From: an uncultured Eubacteriales bacterium
GTDB taxonomy: Bacteria; Bacillota; Clostridia; Oscillospirales; CAG-272
NCBI GenBank assembly: GCA_934378145.1
Contig: CAKXXW010000006.1
Location: 23,184 to 87,183, forward strand
Length of the DNA stretch: 64,000 nt
Direction: 5' to 3'
Below are positions 23,370 to 30,476 of this stretch, piece after piece (the stretch's first letter is position 1; each line of letters opens with the position of its first letter). Made by a program: the position numbers and the translations under genes. The notes under the pieces are model-generated. The model ran no database searches and was not told where the DNA came from. It was given only the letters and a program-made list of their open reading frames with translations.

Positions 23370-25436
23370 TTAATTAGCAGCGTTCTCTAATACTCGATTT
23401 TTTGCACTACTTCCTATCCAGTCTTTACTATCGATACCCTTGCATTTATCGAATTTCACTTTATATCCACTGCTTTCATTACTCCACACATAACCGATAA
23501 TCTGACCAACATAGCCTTCTCTGCCGGTTATTTCAGTGCTTGTGTTCTCGCAGTTGGTAAATGTTACTGTCACACTTGCTTCTTTACTTGCAAATCCAAC
23601 AAGTCCACCTGCTATGCAGTTTGTTTGGCTATTGTTGGTAGCCGTAACTTTTCCCGAGTTCTTGCAATCGGTCAGAGTATTGCCATTAGTATCAATACAT
23701 GATATTTTACCAACAATGCCGCCGACCTCTCGAACACCGCTTATTTCACCTTCATTAGAACAATTTTCAAATGAGCCATTCGATGCCCCCACAATGCCGC
23801 CGACACACTCATTACCGGTTATATTGCCGTAATTGTGGCAATTTTTATACATTGTTTGGCTATGATCCGAGCCGACTATGCCACCGACTTCTTTAATACC
23901 TTGTACCATAATATTGCCGTAATTATTGCAATTTGTTATTTCTATATTATTGCCATTAGATGCAACAATACCGCCGACAGAATTTGAGTTCTCCGCGATA
24001 AAAGCCAAAATGTTTCCATAGTTATTACAATTTGAAACTACGACTCCTGTTGCTTTTGGTTGTATAACAATTCCGGCAACCTTACCACGGACTTCTTTTT
24101 TGTCATTTTCACCCTGCTTACCGGTCAGGTCAACATATGATGTAACATTCTCAACAGTACAACCTTCATGGAGAGCGCCGACAACACCGGCAACATCGGT
24201 ACCGGATACATTTCCCTTTACAGTGAAATTCTTAAGAGTAGCACCGACAACATTTCCGAACAATGCACCGTACATCTGTGTTGTGTCCTCAGAGTAAATC
24301 AGAAGGTTAGATATTGTCTTTCCGTTGCCGTCGAATACACCGTTGAAGCTGGTTTTTGCATCCATTTCATATGCTTCACACTTATATACACCTATCGGAG
24401 TCCAGCCTCTTGTTCCGTTGCAATATCCGTTAAGATCAATATCCGCGGTAAGCTTTACGGTCAGACCCGCGTAGGTCATACCCGCATTTACGCTGTCACG
24501 GAATGCCGCGAGCCCGGCGGCGTCGGAGATCTCAAGCACATATGCGCTCTTTTCGTCCGCGGTGGACTCTTCAACGGTTCCCTCAAAGTTATTAACACCT
24601 TCAGCTTTCATAACGACCGAGCCGCTGCTCTTCGCAACTACGGTACCCGAAGCGGCTTTTGAAACCATAACGATACTTCCGGCTTCGGCAACGACCTTAC
24701 CCGCCGTAAGATTGAGCTTTGCGACCGTGCCGTAAGCATGGAAGCAGGCATTTCCGGTCGAGATCTCAGCCTCGGCAAGCGAGCCGTAGAAATACTGCTG
24801 ATTGCTGGCAGTGGTATCGTTAACCGTCAGCTTACCGCCGTTGAGATTGAAAATGACCTTGCTTGCAGTGCCTTTATAGACAACTTCCTTTACCTTCTTA
24901 TTCGTTCCGGCATCAAAACCGACCGAGACTGTGAGTATGCCGTTTTCGGGAACCTTCGCGTCGTCTGCAAGGTAAATGGAGAATTTCTGCTTGTCAGCAT
25001 CGGGAAAGTCGTCGTCCTTGTCGTAGATCTTCCAGAGCAGGTAGTATTCTTTGGGATCGTTTATCTGGCTGCCCTGCACCGATTCGGGAATGTATTCGAC
25101 GCTGCCTTCCGAGGGGTTGGTGGCGTTGTAGTAGCAGAAAACATTGTTCTTGCTGTCATAGAGGATCTCGTTCGAGGTCGCGCTCGCATTGATCTTGTCT
25201 ACAAGGTATCCGGCATCCGCCGCGATCTGAAGTGCTTCGTGCATCGTCTTCGGCTTCTCGGTCGCTGTGGCGAGCGCTGTGTTGAGGTTACGGACGAGCT
25301 GTGTGTCCTTCGATATGTTCGCCTTTCTGACGAGTCCCGCAAAGGTCGGGATAAGTACCGCCGCCAGCACCGCAATGATGGCTATGACAATAACAAGCTC
25401 TACGACTGTAAAGCCCTTTCTTTTATTCAGTTTCAT
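23370..25436 (-). CDS. Pseudopilin-type surface protein with GLUG-like repeats
   Basis: A 688-residue protein with a type IV prepilin N-terminus: KGFTVVELVIVIAIIAVL, where G is the cleavage site, F the methylated residue and E the conserved Glu5. The helix continues to about residue 35. A mixed region follows to about 300; after that GLUG-like units repeat with cores NCNNYGNI, NCHNYGNI, NCSNEGEI and DCKNSGKV, each followed by VGGIVG-type strands, giving a beta-helix about 330 residues long. It would be processed by a prepilin peptidase and displayed on the surface, probably for binding. The repeat-coding part is visibly more A+T-rich than the N-terminal part and its neighbours, suggesting that the two parts have different origins. 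No other pilus gene is in the window. Confidence 0.82.
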   Translation of the reverse strand: MKLNKRKGFTVVELVIVIAIIAVLAAVLIPTFAGLVRKANISKDTQLVRNLNTALATATEKPKTMHEALQIAADAGYLVDKINASATSNEILYDSKNNVFCYYNATNPSEGSVEYIPESVQGSQINDPKEYYLLWKIYDKDDDFPDADKQKFSIYLADDAKVPENGILTVSVGFDAGTNKKVKEVVYKGTASKVIFNLNGGKLTVNDTTASNQQYFYGSLAEAEISTGNACFHAYGTVAKLNLTAGKVVAEAGSIVMVSKAASGTVVAKSSGSVVMKAEGVNNFEGTVEESTADEKSAYVLEISDAAGLAAFRDSVNAGMTYAGLTVKLTADIDLNGYCNGTRGWTPIGVYKCEAYEMDAKTSFNGVFDGNGKTISNLLIYSEDTTQMYGALFGNVVGATLKNFTVKGNVSGTDVAGVVGALHEGCTVENVTSYVDLTGKQGENDKKEVRGKVAGIVIQPKATGVVVSNCNNYGNILAFIAENSNSVGGIVASNGNNIEITNCNNYGNIMVQGIKEVGGIVGSDHSQTMYKNCHNYGNITGNECVGGIVGASNGSFENCSNEGEISGVREVGGIVGKISCIDTNGNTLTDCKNSGKVTATNNSQTNCIAGGLVGFASKEASVTVTFTNCENTSTEITGREGYVGQIIGYVWSNESSGYKVKFDKCKGIDSKDWIGSSAKNRVLENAAN

Positions 25437-25461
25437 ATTTTACTCCTTATTCAATATAAAA

Positions 25462-25564
25462 GTTGACCTTTTTTTCTTACCTGATGGTGCGAAAAAAGCG
25501 CACGACAGCAAGGCTCCCGCGTTTTTGCGGAAACCGACACTTTTCGTGCGCAATTCGGGTCAAC
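25462..25564 (-). terminator. Structured intergenic region with terminator, between small membrane protein and pseudopilin
   Basis: On the minus strand GCGCACGA (plus 25544-25551) pairs with TCGTGCGC (plus 25498-25505), followed by TTTTTT. Inside is a smaller GC hairpin around TTTCCGC-AAAAA-GCGGGA. The whole is enclosed by GTTGACC/GGTCAAC (25462-25468, 25558-25564). It could be a plain terminator or a regulated leader of the pseudopilin gene. Confidence 0.65.
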
Positions 25565-26036
25565 AGTTATACCTGCAAAGAGTATGACAATAATTGACCT
25601 CCGGTATGACCCGAAGATCGCTTATTCTGCGATATTTATATGTAGATGTCTCGGGTATATCCTCGCCGTCGTCGCTGCGGAGCTTACGGACTATCTCGAC
25701 CGTTGCCGTCAGGACTATGCAGAGTACCGAGAGTATGATGAATATCGAGAGGATTATCATCACCGTGAAGGTGAAGACCATATACGGGTCGACAGCCGCG
25801 AAGGGGCTGTAAAGGTTATTGCGGAGGAATACAAGCAGTCTTTGCGATATTCCGTAGGTTGCCGTAGCCTCGAGCAGCTCGTTGCCCGCGTAGACCGGCA
25901 GGAAGAAGAACAGGAGCAGGAATATGACGGTGTAGAGGGTGTATGCCTTGCGCATCTTATACTTCGACAGTATCTGCAATGTGCAGATACCCACTATCGG
26001 GTAGATAAAATAGAGTATCATAAGGGTCATACTCAT
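25560..26036 (-). CDS. Small multi-pass membrane protein, unknown function
   Basis: A 158-residue protein not recognised as any family. Three hydrophobic segments are evident: MILYFIYPIVGICTLQIL near the start, YTVIFLLLFFFLPVYAG near residues 33-50 and VFTFTVMIILSIFIILSVLC near 85-110. A charged cytoplasmic-type tail ends in cysteines. AAAGGAGG lies 12 bases before the ATG. It is upstream of the pseudopilin gene on the same strand with a terminator-like structure between, so the two may be related in function or share partial transcription. A run of 17 A on its sense strand lies about 45 bases upstream of the start. Confidence 0.65.
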   Translation of the reverse strand: MSMTLMILYFIYPIVGICTLQILSKYKMRKAYTLYTVIFLLLFFFLPVYAGNELLEATATYGISQRLLVFLRNNLYSPFAAVDPYMVFTFTVMIILSIFIILSVLCIVLTATVEIVRKLRSDDGEDIPETSTYKYRRISDLRVIPEVNYCHTLCRYNC

Positions 26037-26081
26037 TGTCCGTGCTTACCTCCTTTCGGCGATCTTTATTTTTGTTCGCTG

Positions 26082-26098
26082 TTTTTTTTTTTTTTTTT
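26082..26098. repeat. Homopolymer of 17 T upstream of the membrane-protein gene
   Basis: An uninterrupted run of T (A on the sense strand of the leftward gene), in the untranslated region upstream of its ribosome-binding site. Such tracts slip during replication and can change expression. Confidence 0.9.
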
Positions 26099-26204
26099 GT
26101 ATGTTGCGCGTTTATAATTCAGTCATCTGTATTATAGCGCATGGCGCGCCGATTGTCAAGAGGTTCGGTGCTTTTTTATTTTCACGGAAATTTTTCAAAA
26201 AGCC

Positions 26205-26233
26205 TTGCCAAAAGGGCGAAAGTGTGGTATAAT
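26205..26233 (+). promoter_or_regulatory. Extended -10 promoter of rpmE
   Basis: TTGCCA and TATAAT, spacer 17 bases, ending GTGTGG as in the rplS promoter. It is 65 bases ahead of the rpmE start. Confidence 0.82.
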
Positions 26234-26298
26234 CCATAATAATTACGGTTAAACAGCCGCGTGAGCGAGCGAGGGGACCGTTAACGGAGGTGAAAGTG

Positions 26299-26511
26299 AT
26301 GAAGCAGGGAATCCATCCCAAGTACGAAAAGTGCACGATAGTTTGCGCTTGCGGCGAGAAGTCGGAGACCAGATCCACCAAGGGCGGCGAGATCAAGGTC
26401 GAAATCTGCTCGAAATGCCACCCGTTCTACACCGGTAAGCAGAAGCTTATCGATACCGGCGGACGCGTTGACAAGTTCAAGAAGAGACTTGACGCAAGCA
26501 ACAACAAATAA
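26299..26511 (+). CDS. rpmE: 50S ribosomal protein L31 (zinc-binding type)
   Basis: A 70-residue L31. The family core is present: MKQGIHPKYEKCTIVCACGE, GEIKVEICSKCHPFYTGKQK and DTGGRVDKFKKR. The cysteines in VCACG and CSKC mark the zinc-binding (C+) form, which in other Bacillota is replaced by a C- paralogue under zinc limitation; no such paralogue is in the window. The ATG at 26299 has GGAGG at eight bases; a GTG three codons before is part of the leader. Confidence 0.97.
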   Translation: MKQGIHPKYEKCTIVCACGEKSETRSTKGGEIKVEICSKCHPFYTGKQKLIDTGGRVDKFKKRLDASNNK

Positions 26512-26587
26512 TCTTTATCGTATGCGGGCAGTACACAAGAGTAGCTGCCCGCCTTCTTTTTATTCTGCTTTTACCGAAAGGACTTTT

Positions 26588-27859
26588 ATGGAAGATAAGA
26601 TTCAGGAATTCAGCCGCGCCGCGATAGTCGGCGTGATAACCGGGGGCGTCGGCGAGACAGAGGTCAATATTTCCCTTGACGAGCTTACGCGCCTTCTTGA
26701 CACCGCGGGAGGCGAGGTCGCCATCCGTATGACTCAGCAGCTCAAAGCTCCCAATCCTGCGACCCTTATAGGTGAGGGAAAAGCCGCCGAACTTGCCTTC
26801 CTCTGCCACGAGAACGGGGTGGAGCTTGCCGTTTTTGACAGCGAGCTGTCACCGTCGCAGATAAGGAACCTTGAAAATATCCTGAAGGATGTCCGCGTCA
26901 TCGACCGCACGATGCTGATACTCGATATTTTCGCTCTTCACGCCGGAAGCGGAGAGGGAAAATTGCAGGTCGAGCTTGCACAGCTCAGATACACCGCACC
27001 GAGACTTATCGGCAAGGGCGCCGAGATGTCAAGGCTCGGCGGAGGCATCGGCACGCGCGGGCCGGGTGAATCTCAGCTTGAGACAGACCGCCGTCATATC
27101 CAGAGGCGCGTGAAAGCGCTTGAGGATGAGCTTTCGGAGCTTGAAAAGACCCGCCGCACGATGAGAGTCGCGCGCGACAGGAGCGGGATACCGAAGGTCG
27201 CCATCGTCGGCTACACGAACGCGGGAAAATCGACCCTTCTCAACCGGCTGACCGATGCGGGGATACTTGCAGAGGATAAGCTCTTTGCGACTCTTGACCC
27301 GACGACGCGGAAATTCACCCTGCCCGGCGGGGAGACGGTGCTTCTTACCGATACGGTCGGCTTTATACGGAATCTGCCGCATCAGCTCGTCAAGGCGTTC
27401 AGGTCAACGCTCGACGAGGCGGTCTACGCCGATATACTGATAATAATCTGCGATGCCTCCGACCCCGAGCATATCTCGCAGCTTGAGGTCACCGAGAACA
27501 CGCTCAGCGAGCTGGGAGCTGTCGACAAGCCGACGCTTTATGTCTTCAACAAGTGCGACATCGGCGCGGCGGGAGAGATACCGTTCGGCGTTGAGCGTCC
27601 CGAAAATATCTGCTATATCTCGGCAAAAACGGGGCAGGGAATCGAAAATTTCGTCGAGAGGCTTGAAAAGATCGTGCTTTCGGGCAAGACCGAGGAGGCC
27701 TTCGTCATCCCGAACAGCGACGCGGGAGTGCTTAATACGCTTTACCGCAACGCGACGGTCAACGAGGTCGAATACGGCGACGAGAATATAAGAGTCCGTG
27801 CGACCGTCGACGCGAAGGTGCGCGGGATGCTCCGCGATTATCTTGCGGAGGAAAAATAA
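26588..27859 (+). CDS. hflX: Ribosome-associated GTPase HflX
   Basis: A 423-residue HflX, a GTPase that splits stalled or stressed ribosomes. The N-terminal HflX domain shows LIGEGKAAELAFL and FDSELSPSQIRNLE, then LGGGIGTRGPGESQLETDRR and the coiled linker. G-domain motifs are VAIVGYTNAGKSTLLNRLTD (G1), DTVGFIRNLPHQLV (G3) and FNKCD (G4). The ATG at 26588 has AAAGGA before it; the upstream part of the open frame overlaps rpmE and is not coding. It overlaps the next gene by one base (TAATG). Confidence 0.96.
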   Translation: MEDKIQEFSRAAIVGVITGGVGETEVNISLDELTRLLDTAGGEVAIRMTQQLKAPNPATLIGEGKAAELAFLCHENGVELAVFDSELSPSQIRNLENILKDVRVIDRTMLILDIFALHAGSGEGKLQVELAQLRYTAPRLIGKGAEMSRLGGGIGTRGPGESQLETDRRHIQRRVKALEDELSELEKTRRTMRVARDRSGIPKVAIVGYTNAGKSTLLNRLTDAGILAEDKLFATLDPTTRKFTLPGGETVLLTDTVGFIRNLPHQLVKAFRSTLDEAVYADILIIICDASDPEHISQLEVTENTLSELGAVDKPTLYVFNKCDIGAAGEIPFGVERPENICYISAKTGQGIENFVERLEKIVLSGKTEEAFVIPNSDAGVLNTLYRNATVNEVEYGDENIRVRATVDAKVRGMLRDYLAEEK

Positions 27860-28476
27860 TGAAGACCTACACGACGGTCGGCGCGTCGGCGTCGGCGGAA
27901 TTTGAAGAAAAGCGGTCGGTCTTCATAGGTCACGCCTGTCATGCCTCGGAGGTCGAGGAGGCGATGGAATTCGTGAAGGAAAAGCAGTCGGCTTACCGCG
28001 ACGCGACGCATAATGTCTGGGCGTACTATATGAAGGGTGGGATCGTCGCACGATATTCGGACGACGGCGAACCTACCGGAACGGCGGGGATGCCGACGCT
28101 CGACGCGATAAGGAAGTCGGGGGTCGACGATACCTGCGTCGTTGTCACAAGGTATTTCGGCGGGATACTTCTCGGCGCGGGCGGACTTGTGAGAGCATAC
28201 TCGAAGGCAGCGTCTCTTGCTGTTCAGGCGGCGGGGATCGTGACCTACGAAAGCTTTTCGGAGCTGTCTGTAAGGCTCACTTATCCGGATTATCAGAAGG
28301 TGCAGAATGAGCTTCCGCGCTTCGGTGCTCATATCGACGGCACGGATTTTACCGATTCGGTGCTTCTCCGCTTTGCCGTAAAGGACGAGGCGGCGGACGG
28401 TGTGATAAAACGATTTTCCGAGCTTACCGCGGGGCGTTCCGTACCGCAGGTAACGGGTCACAGACTCGATAAATGA
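27859..28476 (+). CDS. YigZ/IMPACT family protein
   Basis: A 205-residue protein of the YigZ (UPF0029, IMPACT) family. The N-terminal Impact domain is marked by EFEEKRSVFIGHACHASEVE, DATHNVWAYYM, YSDDGEPTGTAGMPTLDAIR, VVVTRYFGGILLGAGGLVRA and YSKAA. The C-terminal half is the DUF1949-like ferredoxin fold. Family members associate with translation control in eukaryotes; the bacterial role is uncertain. It is translationally coupled to hflX, a fitting ribosome-related neighbour. Confidence 0.94.
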   Translation: MKTYTTVGASASAEFEEKRSVFIGHACHASEVEEAMEFVKEKQSAYRDATHNVWAYYMKGGIVARYSDDGEPTGTAGMPTLDAIRKSGVDDTCVVVTRYFGGILLGAGGLVRAYSKAASLAVQAAGIVTYESFSELSVRLTYPDYQKVQNELPRFGAHIDGTDFTDSVLLRFAVKDEAADGVIKRFSELTAGRSVPQVTGHRLDK

Positions 28477-28489
28477 AAATAAAGTCAGA

Positions 28490-28523
28490 GCCTGCCGGTC
28501 TTTTGAAACCGGCAGGCTTGTCT
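28490..28523 (+). terminator. Terminator of the hflX operon
   Basis: A 10-bp perfect stem GCCTGCCGGT/ACCGGCAGGC with an 8-base loop and then TTGTCTT, shortly after the YigZ-family stop codon. Confidence 0.85.
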
Positions 28524-28565
28524 TATATAATAGACCTGTTTTTTCTGTAAATCGGCAAATCATTG

Positions 28566-28594
28566 TTGCAATCTGTACAATAATATGTTATAAT
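28566..28594 (+). promoter_or_regulatory. Promoter of the lipoprotein-barstar operon
   Basis: TTGCAA and TATAAT with a 17-base spacer ending in TGT, an extended -10, 54 bases before the lipoprotein start. Confidence 0.78.
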
Positions 28595-28648
28595 CAAAAT
28601 GCCGGATGGGGAAAAACGGCAAAAAATTTATTATTGGGGGATAATAAT

Positions 28649-29167
28649 ATGAAAAAGTCTGTCGCGGCGGCATTTGCCGCAATCCTTATGATGTCTGTTT
28701 TTTCAGTGGTCGGATGTTCGGAAAACAAAGTGCCGGAAACTAAAACCGACGATTTTTCGCAATTTGAAGAATTTGTCGGTGCGAATCCATATGATGCCGA
28801 GTATGAAACGGGTCTTATGACCGATGACATTCCGCTTGCCGAGGCGGCAAAAGAGTACATGGAGGGGTGGAAGGCGGAGTTTGCCTATACGATAGGTTCC
28901 GCCGAGTCGTTGTTCGATTCCGCCGAGGATTATGGAAGATGGAAAAACACTATGGAGGCAAACCTTGAGGCTACCGACGAACTTTACAAGGTTCAGTACG
29001 ATACCGCAGCAGAGGAAAAGATCGGGCAGATGCAGTTCTTGGAGATCAAGCTGGCGCATGTCCGCTCGGTGCGCGAGCTTACACTGAATGCCAAATATTT
29101 TTGCTTCATTATTGAAAGAGAAAAGGGAGCAGAAAACTGCATTTCCCTGACATGGAAGGAAAGTTGA
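28649..29167 (+). CDS. Putative lipoprotein, unknown function
   Basis: A 172-residue exported protein with a lipoprotein signal: MKKSVAAAFAAILMMSVFSV then VGCSEN, the cysteine being the lipidation site at about residue 23. The mature part is acidic and mostly helical (LAEAAKEYMEGWKAEFAYTI), with no family recognised. GGGGG ahead of the ATG at 28649 serves as ribosome-binding site. It heads an apparent operon with two barstar-like genes, starting four bases upstream of the first. A role in binding or escorting a secreted protein is possible but unproven. Confidence 0.7.
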   Translation: MKKSVAAAFAAILMMSVFSVVGCSENKVPETKTDDFSQFEEFVGANPYDAEYETGLMTDDIPLAEAAKEYMEGWKAEFAYTIGSAESLFDSAEDYGRWKNTMEANLEATDELYKVQYDTAAEEKIGQMQFLEIKLAHVRSVRELTLNAKYFCFIIEREKGAENCISLTWKES

Positions 29168-29171
29168 GAGA

Positions 29172-29591
29172 TTGAAGAATATTGATTTTATCGAGGAGCT
29201 TCATACTACCTACGGCGAGCTTTATGCTCTTATGAAATGGGCTGCCGAGGCGGATTCCGCGATCGTTTATATTGACGGAAGGCGGTGCCGTACACAGGCT
29301 GATTTCCTTCATTTTATGGCGGTGGCAATGAATTTTCCTTATGATTTTGATTATACATGGGAATCGTTCGACCGATTTGCCTTCGGACAGAATGCGACCG
29401 GCACACACAAAGGGCTTCTTGTTGTTCTCGACCATGCGGAGGATATGTTTTCGCCGCGGCTTTCACCGCTGAGCAGTGAAAATGAGACAGAGGCTTCGCT
29501 GAAAGTAAAGGCACACCTCAATGAGCTTTCCCGCAAACGGACATCTGTCGGTATGCCGACAGCGGTCTATCTTAATTTTACCGATAAGTGA
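29172..29591 (+). CDS. Barstar family protein (ribonuclease inhibitor-like)
   Basis: A 139-residue barstar-type protein. The fold is suggested by AIVYIDGRRCRTQADFLHFM, AVAMNFPYDFDYTWESFDRF and LLVVLDHAEDMF, matching the first strand-helix, the FPxxxxxxWdxF helix and the central strand of barstar. Barstars bind and block barnase-type RNases. The start is probably TTG at 29172, since no ATG fits; the ribosome-binding site AAGGAAAG is 12 bases upstream, so expression may be low. It is followed 15 bases on by a second, more typical barstar. No barnase-type toxin gene is in the window. Confidence 0.75.
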   Translation: MKNIDFIEELHTTYGELYALMKWAAEADSAIVYIDGRRCRTQADFLHFMAVAMNFPYDFDYTWESFDRFAFGQNATGTHKGLLVVLDHAEDMFSPRLSPLSSENETEASLKVKAHLNELSRKRTSVGMPTAVYLNFTDK

Positions 29592-29606
29592 GAGGGGAGC
29601 GGACAT

Positions 29607-29987
29607 ATGGAAGACAGGATCATTTATTCTGATATTTCAAACCCCGATCTTTACGAAAAGGTAGTATCGCCGGAGTACGGAAGGGCAGCCAAAGCATATA
29701 TTAACGGCAGGTATTGCCGGACTTTCGATGATTTTATGGCGGATATAGCTACCGCGTTGCGCTTCCCGGATTGGTTCGAGAACAGTTGGGCGGCGTTTGA
29801 CGATTGTATTGATGACCTTGACCTGCAAAATCCCGACCGCGTGTTGATCGTAATATATAATGCTTCGGGGCTGTTTGCCTTTGATGATCCGAGGACGAAC
29901 CGAGAGCTTTTGCGCAAGCATCTGAATATTGCCATAGAAAATATCACGCAAAAGGGATTGCCGGCTGAGGTCATAATCAATGGGTGA
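29607..29987 (+). CDS. Barstar family protein (ribonuclease inhibitor-like)
   Basis: A 126-residue protein with clear barstar features: AKAYINGRYCRTFDDFMADI, then ALRFPDWFENSWAAFDDCID, DLDLQNPDRVLIVIYNASGL and the final EVIING strand. The tryptophan and Asp-rich helix corresponds to the barnase-binding helix of barstar. GAGGGGAG precedes the ATG. It is tandem with another barstar-like gene; the two sequences differ widely, suggesting immunity to different RNase effectors rather than recent duplication. Confidence 0.85.
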   Translation: MEDRIIYSDISNPDLYEKVVSPEYGRAAKAYINGRYCRTFDDFMADIATALRFPDWFENSWAAFDDCIDDLDLQNPDRVLIVIYNASGLFAFDDPRTNRELLRKHLNIAIENITQKGLPAEVIING

Positions 29988-30062
29988 AATTATATAAGAT
30001 ATGAGTTATTTGCAGTTATACCTCGGTGAAGCGTTGCTTTCTTCGGATTCCGTTCGCTTAAT

Positions 30063-30437
30063 ATGTCGGTCATAGATTTTCGCCTGAAAAAGAAAAGCCG
30101 CGCGAAGGGGCAGTCTTTCGTGGATTGGCTGTTTTACAGGCGCTTTCGGGATGTTTTGACATTGCCTTTTCTGGGTATATATTTTGGAAATATCATATAT
30201 TCGCTGTTGATCTTTATTTTGCTCACTGTTGCGTATTTTGCGGGGATGCCGCAGGATATCGCAAGGATATGTTGGACATTATCACTTATCCCTTATTTTA
30301 TTGTTACTGTAATTCTTACTATTCTCACAAGGACATACGGGCGTTTGAATTGTAATCCTCCCGATATGGATTGGATAGACAAAAAGGTCACAAAGAAGAA
30401 GGGCAAAAGGGCTAAAAAAGACAAGGCAGATCTTTGA
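30063..30437 (+). CDS. Small basic membrane protein, unknown function
   Basis: A 124-residue protein with two predicted membrane helices (about residues 35-60, LPFLGIYFGNIIYSLLIFIL, and 72-90, LSLIPYFIVTVILTILT). Both ends are strongly basic; the C-terminus is KKVTKKKGKRAKKDKADL, likely cytoplasmic and possibly nucleic-acid or phospholipid contacting. There is no good ribosome-binding site ahead of the ATG. It follows the barstar genes by 75 bases and ends at a strong bidirectional terminator. No family recognised. Confidence 0.6.
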   Translation: MSVIDFRLKKKSRAKGQSFVDWLFYRRFRDVLTLPFLGIYFGNIIYSLLIFILLTVAYFAGMPQDIARICWTLSLIPYFIVTVILTILTRTYGRLNCNPPDMDWIDKKVTKKKGKRAKKDKADL

Positions 30438-30438
30438 A

Positions 30439-30476
30439 AAAAACACCTTGCAGTTTTTCTGCAAGGTGTTTTTATT
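30439..30476. terminator. Bidirectional terminator
   Basis: A perfect 13-bp stem AAACACCTTGCAG/CTGCAAGGTGTTT with a TTTTT loop, flanked by A-run and T-run, between the convergent membrane protein and phosphohexomutase genes. Confidence 0.93.

Noticed and set aside
25491..25551. c-di-GMP (GEMM-I) riboswitch ahead of the pseudopilin gene
   Set aside because: The conserved aptamer bases (GCAAACC, GGGACGCAAAGCC) are not present; only a structured terminator can be supported.
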